A stretch of 64,000 nt of DNA from Roridomyces roridus (Eukaryota; Basidiomycota; Agaricomycetes; Agaricales; Mycenaceae), in NCBI GenBank assembly GCA_029378245.1, contig JARKIF010000009.1, forward strand, positions 2,170,001 to 2,234,000. The letters are read 5' to 3'. The notes below the pieces were generated by a model. The model searched no databases, was not told the origin of the DNA, and saw nothing but the letters and a program-made list of their open reading frames with translations. A program made the position numbers and the translations under genes. Shown in pieces: positions 43,613-55,784 of the stretch; position 1 is the first letter of the stretch, and the number at the start of each line of letters is the position of its first letter.

Positions 43613-45072
43613 ATGACGACAACCGAGGAGGTCAACGAACCTATACCCCTCGTTGTGGTTCAAGGATTCCTCAGCAGCGCTGGCGCATATTTCTGGGGAG
43701 ACTTTGGAGATTATCTCAATAAAGACGGTCCGCGCAGACGTACGATATTCGTGAGGTGTGTGGACTTCCTTCCTCCAACATTCGTGTTCGAAACCATATG
43801 TTCTTCAGCGTGGGGCCCGTCAGCTCGTTACACGACCGGGCTTGTGAATTGTATTATGCGCTCATGGGAGGAACTGGTATGGACCTGCTCGTTAGCTTGG
43901 TGATAAAACCTGATGCATCTTTCCGTAGCGGACTACGGTGCTGAGCATTCCAAAATCCACAACCATGCCCGGTATGGCAGACATGTCGAACACGGCCAGT
44001 ATCCCGAATGGTCGCCCAACAGGCCTTTGCATTTCCTGGGCCATTCAATGGGTGGACCGACTATAATCAAGCTTCAGTCTCTCATCAAGCAAGGCCATTT
44101 TGGTTCCGAGGTTCATCCCAGGATGATTTTGTCTGTGAATACCAGTGCGTTTCTACTGCATTGCAGTGGCTTGCCACTCATAGTTACCCAGTTTCTGCGC
44201 CTTTCCGCGGTACCCAAGCCGTCTACCTGCTGGGAGAACGCGTCGATGGTGCGCCGGCCGTACGACCTCTTTCTGTAGGCGCATTCGTTGGGAGAACGGC
44301 TCATATCCTCTCGTTCTTGTCGCCATTCCTGCCTCCAGCGCTGGACATGCATGCAGACTGTCGTTCTCTGACCTATCGGGACGCGTCTCTGCTATCCCTG
44401 TTGAAGCAGCTCTGGAGGTCTGATTGGGCGGAATCGCGCGATGTGACTCCGTTTGATACGACATTCCAAGCGGCGGACGAACGGGAATCCGACGGGGAAG
44501 GGTACACTGAGCCGGAGACTTTTTACCGGAGTCATGTTGCGGTCATGGTAAGTAGACTTTTTTTCAGCCCAGGAGTCCCACTGATTTTATCTAGACTAGA
44601 AGAAATTCTCTCGGAAACTTTCACTCCCCGTCAATGTATCGCATTACTTCTCCATTCATGTACTTTTTCGCTCGTCGGCTGGGGAATTTCGACTTCTCTA
44701 CTCTCCGACCCCGCCCCTCTTTTCTGGATCACGATTCGAAGTCTCTCGGGGAAGAGTTCTGGGCGAACGACGGCGTAGTACCCGTCTTTTCGCAGTGGCA
44801 TCCTCATCCGTGCAGGTAAATCTCAATCGTTGTGTCTATTCATTTCGCTCACCCTGCAAATCAGCCGCACTCGATGTCAACACGAAGGCAAAAAGGCAAA
44901 CGATGTGCTCGAACCCGGGATTTGGTACGTCAAGAGCCCCGAGGAAGACACCCACCATCTTTCAATCGTCCCAAGATGGACGGCGACGGATCTCCAACGT
45001 CGATTTTGGGTTGACTTGGGGCAGTGGCTGACTTCTGTTGAAGGCACTCGACGTAAATCTAACACAGTGTAA
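43613..45072 (+). CDS. Lipase, alpha/beta hydrolase similar to bacterial family I.5
   Basis: Exons 43613-43755, 43809-43876, 43929-44144, 44192-44547, 44595-44815 and 44865-45072; 403 residues. The nucleophile elbow is LGHSMGG with Ser at residue 110. Before it stand IPLVVVQGFLSS (oxyanion strand), YFWGDFGDYLN, SVGPVSSLHDRACELYY and VxDYGAEHSKIHNHARYG, the sequence string that characterises Staphylococcus/Geobacillus-type lipases. WANDGVVPVFSQWHP near residue 320 is the place of the catalytic His or Asp region. I see no signal peptide at this start, so it may be intracellular; acyl-ester hydrolysis is inferred from the family. A bacterial origin of the family in fungi is possible. Confidence 0.82.
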
Positions 45073-45399
45073 CATTTTCTAACGTATTACATCTACTTTA
45101 CACGGTGCAACGAACGTAAAAGTCGGGTGGACGTGAATTAGAAGGTGTGTGTACAGTGAAGAATAATACGAAAGCAAGTGGAAAGCGAAAAGCGTCAAAA
45201 TGAAGCTGCTGAATCGAGATAAATAAATGCAATGCTGTGGAAAATGCGTTGTGTGTTTTTTGAGTGTTCTCCAATCGGTGGTGAGTGTGCGTTGTGGGTT
45301 TGTGCTCCAATGGAATGGATGTGTTTTTGTGGATGGAAAAAGATCAAGCGAGGGAAGAAATGGATGGACGGGAATTGGAAAGATAAATATTTAAAAGAA
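45073..45399 (+). other. Convergent intergenic region (lipase / RRM gene)
   Basis: 327 bp between two stop codons; 3' untranslated sequence, no gene seen. Confidence 0.4.
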
Positions 45400-48300
45400 T
45401 TAGGACCACTGGCTCCACTCCATCGGGTTGGCAACGACGGGGCGCGAAAGGTGTTGCTGGTGCATCTGCTGCCCCATTTGATGCATCGAGCCGCCGCGAG
45501 GACGATTCGGCATACCCCTGCCAACGCCGTTCTTGGGGACGTTGTTGGGGAGCTGATCACGACGCCCGGGTTGACGACGACCGTTCGGTCCCTGCTGCAT
45601 CGGTGGCCCTAACTCCTGGTACCCTCCACGAAAATTGCCCGGACGGTTGCCAGCAGGGTGGGCCGAATGGGGAGTAGGAGCCTGGAACTGAGGCGTGGGA
45701 ACCGGAACCCAGCCGGCGTTCGGCACGGCCTGCGGCGGAAACGGCCGAGGCATGCCGACCATGGCGTGCGCCTGAGCAGGGAACGGCGGAGGAAGAGGGT
45801 ATTGCTGCCACGCCGCTCCGTTGGGCGACACCGTCGGGTTTGATACGGGAGCCGTTTGGTTCGACGACATGTACTGGTCGAGCGCCTCGGGCTGGTAGAC
45901 GGGGATGAGGGTGCCGACTTCGTTCTGAATGAACCCGGTGGGCTGCAAAGGTGCTTGGCTGCGAGGGCTCACAGGATCCGCGTTCGGTGGCCTTGGAGGA
46001 GGATAGGCAGGGTAAGACATGTAAGCGCCGTACATGGGAGGTCCACTGGCATCAGATCCGCCAGGGCTGTAAGGCTGAACAGGAGGCTGCACGCCCGGCA
46101 TGGGGTAGCCTGGATAGCCCGGATAGTAGGGAACGCCATACGGCATCTGCTGAGGGTAAGGCTGAGCCCATTGAGGAGGGTAGTACGGAGCAGGATAAGG
46201 ATGAGCTCCATGAGTAGGCGGAGGAGTCACGGCGTCCGACATCGGGTGGTCATACCATTCCCGATAGGCAGGCTGGAGAGGGACTTCGCCGGAGCAAGTC
46301 AGTGCTGGCGAGGAACGACGCGACACGGGACACGACTGCGATTGCGGCTGGTCTTCACGAACAACAGCAGGTAGAGAGACCTGCTCGACTGGCTGCTGTA
46401 CAGCCAATTCAACGGGTTCGGCGGGAGCCGGGATTGAAGGCTCTTTGACACTTTCGTCCTCGGCGACAGAAAGACCAGCCATCTCAGAGATGACAATCTC
46501 GTCGGTGGGAGGCGCCGAATGTTCGGGATGAGGGCGCTCATGAGAGTGATCAAACTGCGCTGGGAACCGACGTTGTTGACTGTGAGGGAACCGACCGCGT
46601 CCACGTCCGCCGTATCTCCAGTTGCCGCCGCGAGGCGGGTTGCAGTCGCGAAGTTGAACTCGCATCGACCGCCCGTTGTGCACGCGATTGTGCTGGTTGA
46701 ATGTTAACAACTTTTTATAAGTAAGGAACAGAAAGACTTGCCTCCTCGTCGACGGCACGTGCAGGAGATTCCGTGTTGTCAAACTTGACGAATGCAAACG
46801 CCGTACGCCCAGTGACTGCATCCAAATTAGTGAGAGAAAGTAAGCGAACAAAGAAAGAGACTGACGGGGTTTGACGACATGAACAGACTCCAATCCACCA
46901 AACCGTCCAAAGAACGTGCGGACCTTTTCTTCGTTCCACGCATCAGGCCCGTTCATCTCGAGCCCACCAACAAAGAGCGTCGTCGGGTCGATTTCCTTGG
47001 TTTCCTCAAAGTACGCGCTGCCGGACTTTTCATGACTACCTTCGAAGCGGTGAAAAGACGCAGGCAAGTCGCCATCGGTGCTTGTAGGAGTCGTAGGGAA
47101 CTGCGAACTGGACGTCTTGGGCGTTATGGGCGACATTCCCAGAGCCGGTGTGTCGAGAGCGTCCACGTCAACTTCTTGTCCATTGTTCGGGTCGACATCG
47201 CATTGCATCGTGTTTGAATGCACGGTATTGGTGACGACTGCGAGAGGCGATTGAGGACTAGAAATGGGTTAGAAGGAGAAAGGATATTGAAATCAGACTA
47301 ACCGATCCTCCCTCTCACCCGTCATGAGTTTTTTGTTGTCGACCCAAACACCCAGTTCCGTTCTACGATCACCCTTCGCCTCGCCTCCGAGCGGCGGGAA
47401 ATCGACGTCGGTCCACTCTTTCACATGCGAAGAGTTGTTGGAATGCGCGTCAAAGAATGCAGGGCTGCGGAAGGACGCAGAGGAATCATAGACAGGAATC
47501 CTCTTCCAGTCGTCCGTTGTCGTGGAGCTGGCGGAGAAAGAAATGTCGCTGTGGATGGGTAGCGACGTGTTGAACGAATCGTTGTCACGCGGCTGGGTAG
47601 GAGCAGATGTAGAATTGGGGTGTTGTACATGGAAGGGGTATTGTTGTTGATGGTGGTGGTGGTGGTTCCCCGAGAAACGTCCGTGTCCGAATCCTCCAAA
47701 CGCAAACGGCGTGGGTTGATGAGCCCACGTGACGGTGAAATGGGGAACAGATTTGAGCGTCTGGAAGGATTTAGATGCGAGAAGAAGAAAAGAAATCGAA
47801 TATACCATCAAGGCGCTGACGCAGTCGTCCCGATGAGCCCATTTTACCTCGAAACAGCCTTGCTCCATGTCGACGAGACGAGGCGCATTGTGAGGGTATG
47901 GATACGGCTGGGCGCCCTCTTCCTGGGGTCTGCCGGCGTCGGAAGGCTTGAACAACGCAAAAGATTCGAGCGGACCAAAGTAGGCACAAACTTTGCGGAG
48001 CGAGTCCTCGTCGAATGCCACGGGCTGGAAAAAAAAGAGCCGCAGGGGCGCCGGGGTCGCGATTCGCCTGGCTCTCAGCGTCGACGGCCTCGGTGTTGTA
48101 CTGCAAAGCCAGGAACCTGAAGAGATCGTTCAGCCGCAAGAAAAGAGGATCAAGGTGGAAACAAACTTTGTATGCCGTGGCCGCCAAAGCCTCATCGCGA
48201 GAGGAGGATCCAACGGGTTGCCTTGACCGTCCTTGGGTGTGCTTTGTTCGCGCCATTAGCGTTGTGAAAAAGAAAGAGCGAAGAAAAGTACCGATAGGAT

Positions 48301-48831
48301 ACCAACAGTGTCCGAAAGGCGCGCGCTGGCTCGTAGCGGAGAGCGCGGCCCAAGAAAGGTTTTGGAGCGTTAGAATGGAGAGTGTGGATTAGAGAAGAGG
48401 CTGCATTAGCGTCCTAAAAACGCGTCGGTTGGGACGAAGAAAGGAAAGAAAGAAAGAAAGACGAACCTCGCATTGGACGAATGCGCAGACGCCGCCTTTC
48501 GAGTCCTTGACGAGCTTGATGCTCTTGACCTCGGCATGCTCGGATAGATGTTCAGAGAGTAGGCGAGTGAGCTCCGACTGTTCTACGTTGGTAGGAAGAC
48601 TGCGAGGCGTTGAGAAGGAAAGAAAGAAGGAGTAAACTGAAGATATCACCTGCCGACAAACACGCTCGCATCGTGGGGCATCTTGTCCTTTTTGATGATG
48701 TTGGACTCCTCGGGGCTGGTAGCGCTGACGTCTTGAGCGAGGTCGGCTTCGCGGGGTGGAGGGGAAGGAGGCGGGGAAGAAGGGAGGGTGTCGAAGCGTG
48801 TTCCCCAAGTACGGTGGCCTTTCTGAGGCAT
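45400..48831 (-). CDS. Large RNA-binding protein with three RRM-like domains
   Basis: Ten exons, minus strand: 48831-48650, 48599-48467, 48413-48292, 48241-48167, 48116-48086, 48024-47806, 47760-47303, 47257-46866, 46815-46742 and 46692-45400; 992 residues. RRM1 begins ASVFVGSLPTNVEQSELTRL with CAFVQCE as RNP1; a second, less regular RRM contains FDEDSLRKVCAYFGPLESF; RRM3 begins TTLFVGGLEMNG with TAFAFVKFDN. Then come RGG-like and long Pro/Tyr/Gln-rich segments, typical of mRNP-granule proteins. Intron 46693-46741 starts with GC (gcaagt). The intron 48025-48085 has a weak donor, but skipping it would break the frame. It resembles fungal multi-RRM regulators of mRNA fate; orthology is not clear. 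Confidence 0.8.
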
Positions 48832-49674
48832 GAGGATGATAGAGTAGTGAAGGTGGTGGTTCAGAAGAAAGAACTGGAGTCGATCAAATAACAGAGAGCA
48901 AAGAAGGGCGCGCGTTGAATTCACATTAGTCACATACCAAACCCAAAATGGAGGTTTCCATGGGGTGCCGTGGAGTTGACGCGTCCCAGAGAGGGCCTGA
49001 ATTTGCAGGTTGGTTGCTGTCACGTCAAGAAGTTGCAACAATTTACGTCCCAGACCGGTACTACGGCGCGAACTGCGAGATAGCGTCGCGAAAAAAAGTA
49101 TTACTGCGAGTACAACAGAGCAAAAAAAATCTGGGGACTCGTCAGGCTCATTGCAGGCTGGAGAGAAAAAAGGACCCACAACATCCCAAGATCGCCGATT
49201 AAAGATCGCCAACTAAAGTGCTTCCTTCTCTTCTGATGCCGGATCCGTAAAAACGAAATGGTGCACTTCTTTACCGAGGAAAGAAAGAAGAAGCACGAGA
49301 AGACCAGAAGCCATGATGGCGGAGTTTGAAAAAACTGAATTCCAGGGAAAAAATGTCCAGGGCAAGAATACCTGTCGGCGGTGGGAGTAGAGAAGAGCCG
49401 GGAATTTTTCTCGGCGTTTTCAGTGCTCCTGCAGCCAGTGGGAGCGTGAAAATGAGGAAAGAAGACGTCGAAGGTCAAGGGGGCATCCGCCCGTCAGTGG
49501 TCGAGCTGAAACACTTGGCGCGATAAGAGTGAACCGAACATTTCCACGACGTATGGAAGTCGTATTCAAACGATGCAGGTCTTCTGAGGCCAATCGGAAT
49601 TTGTTCCTCCTCGAGTTGAGCGAAGAGTCGTCCGCTTATGTAACCCATCAAATCCGCCTTGACTTTTTTGTATC
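48832..49674 (+). other. Divergent promoter region, RRM gene / RPB6
   Basis: 843 bp. Purine-rich tracts (GAAAGAAAG type) and short frames on both strands; no coding sequence I would defend. Confidence 0.4.
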
Positions 49675-50345
49675 ATGTCCGACGACGGCTTTGGCGGCGG
49701 CGGTGGAGGTGATGACTTTGACTACGACGGTCCCAGGTATGCAGCTTAGAAACAAGCATTGTCTCCAATAAAAAGCTCTCCCCAGTTTCGGCGGAGACGA
49801 ACCATTTGTGTGTGCACCCTTGCCGACCTCTTCACCCTTTCCTCAAACACCACCTAGGACAACTATGACCTCCTCGCACCCGACATGCAAGATGGCGAGA
49901 ACCCCGATGGTGAAAATGCGGGCGAAGACGGCACCCAGCCCAACGGTGTAGAAGGGGAACATGACCAAGACATGGGGCGCCCCGACGAGCAACAGGAAGG
50001 TGCAGGCGCCCCTTCAGGGAGCGGTGCTGGTGGTACAGGCATTGGTGGCGAACGACAACCCAACAAGGTCCGCGTCACAACGCCGTACTTGACAAAATAC
50101 GAACGCGCGCGGATATTGGGTACAAGGGCGTTGCAGATTAGGTCTCTGCTTTTTCTTATTTCTGAACTGCGCTCACACTGAACAGCATGAACGCCCCTGT
50201 CCTCGTCCCGCTAGACGGCGAGACTGACGCCCTCCAAATCGCCATAAAAGAGCTCTCGCAACGCAAAATTCCCCTCATCATCCGACGCTACCTACCAGAT
50301 GGCAGCTTTGAGGACTGGAGTGTCTCGGAGCTCATCAACGACTAG
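49675..50345 (+). CDS. RPB6: RNA polymerases I, II and III shared subunit RPABC2
   Basis: Exons 49675-49736, 49786-49807, 49858-50141 and 50186-50345; 175 residues. The N-terminus is acidic and Gly-rich ([10 protein letters not shown], then [12 protein letters not shown]), followed by the conserved core [40 protein letters not shown] and the end [19 protein letters not shown]. This small subunit stabilises the clamp and shelf of all three nuclear polymerases. The core is standard; the acidic linker is longer than in yeast (155 residues). Confidence 0.95.
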
Positions 50346-50478
50346 TCGGTTCTTCTTGTCTCGCTCATGTACCATATGCTGTGAATTTATTTGCGTTGCC
50401 TCCTGCTGGTATACGAGAGAGAGAGAGAAGTGCACTACTTCAACTCGAACACAAGAATACGAATAAAAATACACATCC

Positions 50479-52099
50479 TCAAGCAGCAGCCGCCACCCCA
50501 ACAGGCCTCCCCACCCTCGACCGCGACCGCCTCACTGCCTTGGGTTTCGGAGGACTGTGCATCGACAAATCGTTCAAATCAAAGTCCATCTCCTCGTCCG
50601 GCTTGGAGAAGAGCAAGCCACGGGCGGAATCCTCCAAGCCCTTCTTGATAGGCGACAACGTCCTGCGTTTCGACGGGCTCGACTCGACGCTGTAATGCGA
50701 GTTGGTTGGACGCCGTTTGCCTGGAGATGTTGGCGGCGGCGCCTTTTCGGGCGTGCTCATAACTGCATCCAGAACAGGTGGCGGTGGTGGCGGGACGTTC
50801 TCCCCATCCTCGTCTTGCCGTGGTTTCTTCTTGTTATCTGTGTGTGTCCATGAGAAAGAATGTCCCATGACGCGTGTTGAAAACCGTACCTTTCGCGGCA
50901 TTCTTGCCTTTCGTCTTGTTCGCCGCCACGACCTTCAAGTTGCCGTTCATGCTGACATCACCGTCCGCCGTAGCCACCAACGTCTGTTGAATCTCCCAAT
51001 CTGCTGGCCTCATCTTCTTCCAGTCCTCAATCACCCTCTCGACCCAGGGATCCGTGTCTCCGCAGACATGGTAATCAATAATTCCAGCCCATTCGCTCGA
51101 AGGAGGCGTCCGGTTGACAAACACGACCTTGCCCGCAAACGACTTGGCTTTTGCAGGACTCGGGGGAGCAGCGGCATGTACGCTTCTCGCGAATTCCTTG
51201 ACGAGTTTCTTGAGCCCGTGCACCTTGAGCGACGTCCCCATGATGATGAGCATGTCGGGCTTGCGAGATAAATCCGCCGTTTGAATGGAGCCAATGTCGT
51301 CTCCGAGGGGGTGAGGCTCGTCGTAGAGTACGATGGCAGGGCGTAGAGTACCGACTTTGATGGCGCGGGCTGACCGAGCTGCACGCGCTTCGGCTGAAGA
51401 TAACCATTAAGATAGATGTTTGATACAAGGAAAGAGACGCCTACCGCGTTGGGCGCATTCTGGACAGTCGGGAGCCATGCCTTCTACAAAGACTCGGACA
51501 TGCTCCTCAGTGCAGGGGTACTCGGCCGAACAAGACGTGCACCGGACGCGATGTATGTCCCCGTGAAGCTGCACGCTCTTCACCTCCTTGGTCCGTATCT
51601 TGGCCTTCCCCTTGCCACTCGCCTTGGCTTCACCGCTCGCACTCCCGAGCAGACCAGCCCTTGCCTCGAACCCGTCGATGTTCTGCGTGTAGGAGCGCAA
51701 TAATTTCTTTTTGGCGTCGAGGAGTTGGATAAAACGATGTGTGGGACCAGGAACGGCCGCGTCGATAGATTGTTTGAGTTGTCCGATGAAGGTGTAGAAG
51801 ACTGCAGTAGATGTGGGGTCGCGGAAGAGAGACGCGTCGAACAAGTCGCGTCCTTTGAGGACTACGTCGGGGTATCGTTCCTTGACGAGTGCATACAGGC
51901 CATCGGAGGAGCGAAAGTCCTGTGGCACGAGTGAGAAATGGGTTCGTATCGAGAATAGAACACGAACGGGAATGCCTGAGGAGCATGAAATGCCAGCGCC
52001 GGTGACAACAACGATCTTCTTGCTCTTTGCAACGGCAAGAGAGAGGTCCGACAGTGTCCGTTTTGTCGACGGAGAGCCAAAGTCGAGAGTGACCGTCAT
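50479..52099 (-). CDS. NAD-dependent histone deacetylase, sirtuin of the Hst3/Hst4 type
   Basis: Exons 52099-51968, 51919-51445, 51393-50890 and 50837-50479; 489 residues. The NAD site reads VVVTGAGISCSSGIPDFRSS, the catalytic region YTQNIDGFE then SVQLHGDIHRVRC with the catalytic His, and the zinc ribbon CTSC...CPEC. The later GTSLKV and the segment VNRTPPSSEW complete the Rossmann fold. The Ser/Pro/Arg-rich C-terminal 150 residues include KRRPTNSH and SPSKRRTLSPIKK, possible nuclear signals with CDK-type sites. Hst3/4 remove acetyl from H3 Lys56 in the cell cycle; subgroup call is an inference from domain style. Confidence 0.88.
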
Positions 52100-52258
52100 G
52101 GTGGAGGTCAAAGTTATTTCTCACAAGTCAACTTCGACCTCCAACACGCCAAAACAACGCGCTAGGCGCAACGACCAGGTGACTCGACACAGCCACACGG
52201 CTAATTGGGTCACGCTCAAAAAACCATTATTCCCTGCACTACATTATTTACCACCTAA

Positions 52259-53269
52259 TTAGTTGCGGACCTCATGCTCCGACCCACGGCTCCGCTCATA
52301 GTACCAAATAGGCTCCGTCGACGAGCAAGTCGACGCGGTCGTCGAGTCCAGCGTCTTGTAGGTGCCAAATTGCTCCGTGCCATACACGTGGCTGAAATAC
52401 CACACCTCCGAGAGAGCGGTACCGTTGTGCGTGCAGCCGAGGTACGGGATGGCGCCAGTCTGCGATTGGAGCGCCTTTTGAATGTGGGAGAGGCTGTACG
52501 AGGTTTTGTTGGACGGGACGATGCCAAAGCTGCAAACTAGTATTAGACACGCTCAACAAAGTCAAAACGACTCACGATCCAAGCATGTCAAAGGTAGGAT
52601 ACTGCTTGTACGCACGGATGACGGCGTCGAAGAAATCGACAACATCCTGGTGCTTCTTGTAGCTGGGACCGTAGCACGCGACGTCAAAGGTGGACGTGCA
52701 AGTCGCGTGCTTGGAGAACTCGTGGGCCCAGAAAGCCTCGTTCGAAGCACCCTGGTTGATCCAATACTTGCTCACTGCCACTCAATCAGCCTTGGGGAGC
52801 GTTGAACACCAAAGCACTCACTGAAATCCAAGAGATCCTCCCTCCCAAACGCCCGAACAAAGGTATCCACCCCGGGACCAGTGTAAGCCTCCACCCCAGT
52901 CGGGGGCGCAGGGTCATACTGCCGCGACGCATCACAATACTGCGCAAACGACCCATCACAATTATCCGGCCACAACCCATGAATCGTCCAACTCCCCTTG
53001 GGCAACAACTGCCCCTTCCTCTCCAATCCCGTATACGTCGACCAAAACTGCGTCTGCAACACCAACCCACCGGGCGTCGGGCTGCAACACGTGTTCTCGA
53101 TCGTGGTCGTGTTCTCGCAGCTGTACACCGAGGGCTGGTCCAAGCACTGGGTGAAATCGGGGTACGTGGAAGGAACCGATTGCAGGCCAAGACCGAGGTT
53201 GATGTCGAGGTTGAGCGCAGAGACCGAGGTCGTCGCAGCGAGCAGGAGGATGGCCAGGGAGGAGGACAT
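52259..53269 (-). CDS. Secreted ribonuclease T2
   Basis: Exons 53269-52822, 52774-52576 and 52529-52259; 305 residues. A signal peptide (MSSSLAILLLAATTSVSA) is followed by a Cys-rich mature enzyme. Both active-site blocks are present: WTIHGLWPDNC (CAS I, His) and WAHEFSKHATC (CAS II, Glu, Lys and His). It cuts single-stranded RNA through a 2',3'-cyclic phosphate, in the vacuole or outside the cell. Length is normal. NxT sites (CENTTT, NKTS, HNGT) suggest glycosylation. Confidence 0.93.
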
Positions 53270-53756
53270 TTTTTGGACCGCGCGGACTGGGTCAAGATAA
53301 CGCGTTGGTTATATACTCTCGGAGCGAACGTGCACCGTGCGGTTGATGGTTGTTCCACGAGGACTTGTCGGGTTTGAGGCGCCCAGAAGCCACCGAGCAG
53401 ACAACAAGCAGACACCGACCATTTATCCGTGACATGCTTCTAGCACCGAAGACACACCGTCCCCACCATCCGCGCCATTCCAGTTGGACTGAATGAACTA
53501 TGAATGCAGCAGAGTCCAATCAAAGATTTGCAGAGAGTGTGTGGATTTGAAACAAAGTGGAAAATCGTTTTGATGTCAATTCATCTAAGTACACAGAGGT
53601 CTACAAAAAGTTCTAGGGCAATACAGCAAATGGCAATTGGCGATACAGCAAGAGTGAGTTCCGAGAGAGAGCAGCAGCAGCAACAAAAAAGTCCGGAGAA
53701 AAGAGAAAATGTCCAGATGGAGCAAAGCACACGAATGTTCTTGGCACCTCCGTCGA
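53270..53756 (-). other. Upstream region of RNase T2 and 3' side of DMC1
   Basis: 487 bp, no gene; short frames on the plus strand overlap both flanks only. Confidence 0.4.
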
Positions 53757-55580
53757 TCACACATCAGCCCAACCACCTTCGTCCAACTTGTACGACGCCT
53801 CGCTTTCAGGACGGTCGGGGCTGTCGACGAGTTTCGCTACACGTTCCTCGGCGCGCCCTTTCCGGAGGAACATCCGAGTGGCGGACGCATGCGAAAGGAT
53901 ATGGCCACCGATGGGCTTGAGGGCACCGCCGGCGACGAACGTCATGGTTGCCTAGAAGACGATTCAGCAGAGGTGGGTACAGGAAGGTTTGGCGTACTCC
54001 GGGGTCAGCTGGGAACGGAGTCAGCGTTGAGAGGTAAGGACTATCATGGAGACTTACATTGGACTTGGTTCGTGAGGAGGATCGCAATCTACAAAGGGTG
54101 AGTGAGCGTTCCAGGGTTGAAGACAGGCAGACGTTGTATTCTTCCGAAAGCTTGGTCAGTTTGGAGAGCATCTGCGCCAACTGATCGAAAAGGTGAGTTC
54201 AGACCCAACGAAACGACGCATTCAACTAACCTTCTGCTGTCTTTCGCTCAGCTCGCCACGACCAGAATAATCAGTCCTAAACAGCGCCATGATACTGTCG
54301 ACAATCTGCAACGCTTCAGTTACTTGAGATGACCACAGAAGAAATCATCTCACAAGCAATCTAAAGTCCTTGTCCTCGGCAAATCGCATGGAGCATTCAT
54401 TGATCAATTCCATCTATTCCGAGTGAGACGCTGAGCCAACGAAAAGAGCGAACCGTACCTGGTGCTCGCTATTGAATGCACGTGCTGGAAGATTTCAGAC
54501 ACAAGTCCAGGACAAAGCAGAGCGACTGACCGTATAGGATGTTTTCCAAAGCCATATTGCCATCGACGCCAAACCGGTCAGCAATAGACTTGATTCGATC
54601 CGGACGGAAGGTGCCCTCTGTTGAAGGAATTAGCAAGGTTCAACTACCAGCAGTCGACTGACCAGTGTCGATATACGCAACCTTTCCAGACGCACCTCCA
54701 AGGTCGGGAGGTAGTTGCGCCACGACACTCATCGTATGCGCCATCTGCGTCTTTCCCGTCCGAAACTCGCCATAAACTATCGTGGTGGTCAAGAAGAGTG
54801 TGCAAGAGATGGTAGAACGCACCCTCAGTGATAGACTGCGACATGATTCCACCTGAATCGTTTGAGCACGGCATCGAGAAAGAAAGAAAGACGCGCACCT
54901 CCAAGAATCCCATCCACAGCTTTACTGCCCGTGCTAATCGTGAGGACCTTCTTCCGTTTGTCCTGAACCTCCACCCCGGTAGCGAAAGAAGAACCCTGTG
55001 CGTCGATGGGCGTCAAGGGATAGGGACGAGTTTGAATGGGACACACGAGAATCTTATGCGCAGCTTCCTACGTCTGGCGTCAGAGAGAGTCGAAAGACGC
55101 GTAGAAAGAGATAGTATACCTTGATCTTCTCCACCTTGGCCTCGGACATACCCTACAACTCCTTCAACACGCGTCCAAAAGGAAGAAAGAAAGACACACC
55201 TTGATCTTCAACAACTGCCTTCTCGTAGTCATATTCACCCCAGACACGGTGTTAATCGCAGCAGCCTGTGAACCCTCAGCACGTACGAGGAGAGAAAGAA
55301 AGAAAGGACGCGCCTTGAGCTTGGTAATATCCTGCATGTTGATACCCTATCCAAATCTCGTCAAAACGACGGTATAAGCGCGTCAAGTTGGCCACATACG
55401 TGCTGCTGGAGCTCATCGACCGTGTCAAAGTACGGAGTCTACCCGAAAGGAGGGTCAGCTTCGAGGAAAGACGGAGAAAGGCATCGCGTAGCTTACGTCG
55501 TCTTCCTCGTCGGCAGGAGGACTTGGCGCGCGAGAATCTTCTTCGGGAGTGTCAGAGGAGGGTGCACGACGAGGAGGCAT
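53757..55580 (-). CDS. DMC1: Meiotic recombinase Dmc1
   Basis: About sixteen short exons on the minus strand from ATG 55580 to TGA 53757, roughly 345 residues. Helix-hairpin-helix part: [30 protein letters not shown] and [17 protein letters not shown], in wording specific for Dmc1 and not Rad51. Walker A is GEFRTGKTQ, Walker B LLIVDSIM; loop 2 follows LLTNQVQ; the end [18 protein letters not shown] is also of Dmc1 type. It makes filaments on single-stranded DNA for homologue pairing in meiosis. The intron 55266-55313 starts GC (AAG/gcgcgt). The ATG-containing first exon is short, 28 codons. The protein looks intact. Confidence 0.92.
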
Positions 55581-55784
55581 GTCGAATAGAGGGTACAAAG
55601 AAAGAGGAAGATGGAGGACGAGGACAAGCAGTAGCGCCCACGTGATCGTAAATCAAAGTCCTTTTATGTGTTCCGGGTGCGAGTCTTCTAATAAGCTAAT
55701 GTTACAGTGTGAGGTGTTAATCTACTACTATGTATCGTAAAGTGTTCGCTGTCATATCTCGAAAGCTTTTCAATTCGTAACAAG

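Noticed and set aside
48025..48085. Frameshift at the run of eight A/T bases in the RRM gene
   Set aside because: Removing an intron with donor gtcgac at 48085 and acceptor ttttccag at 48025 restores the frame with correct phase on both sides, so no frameshift is needed.
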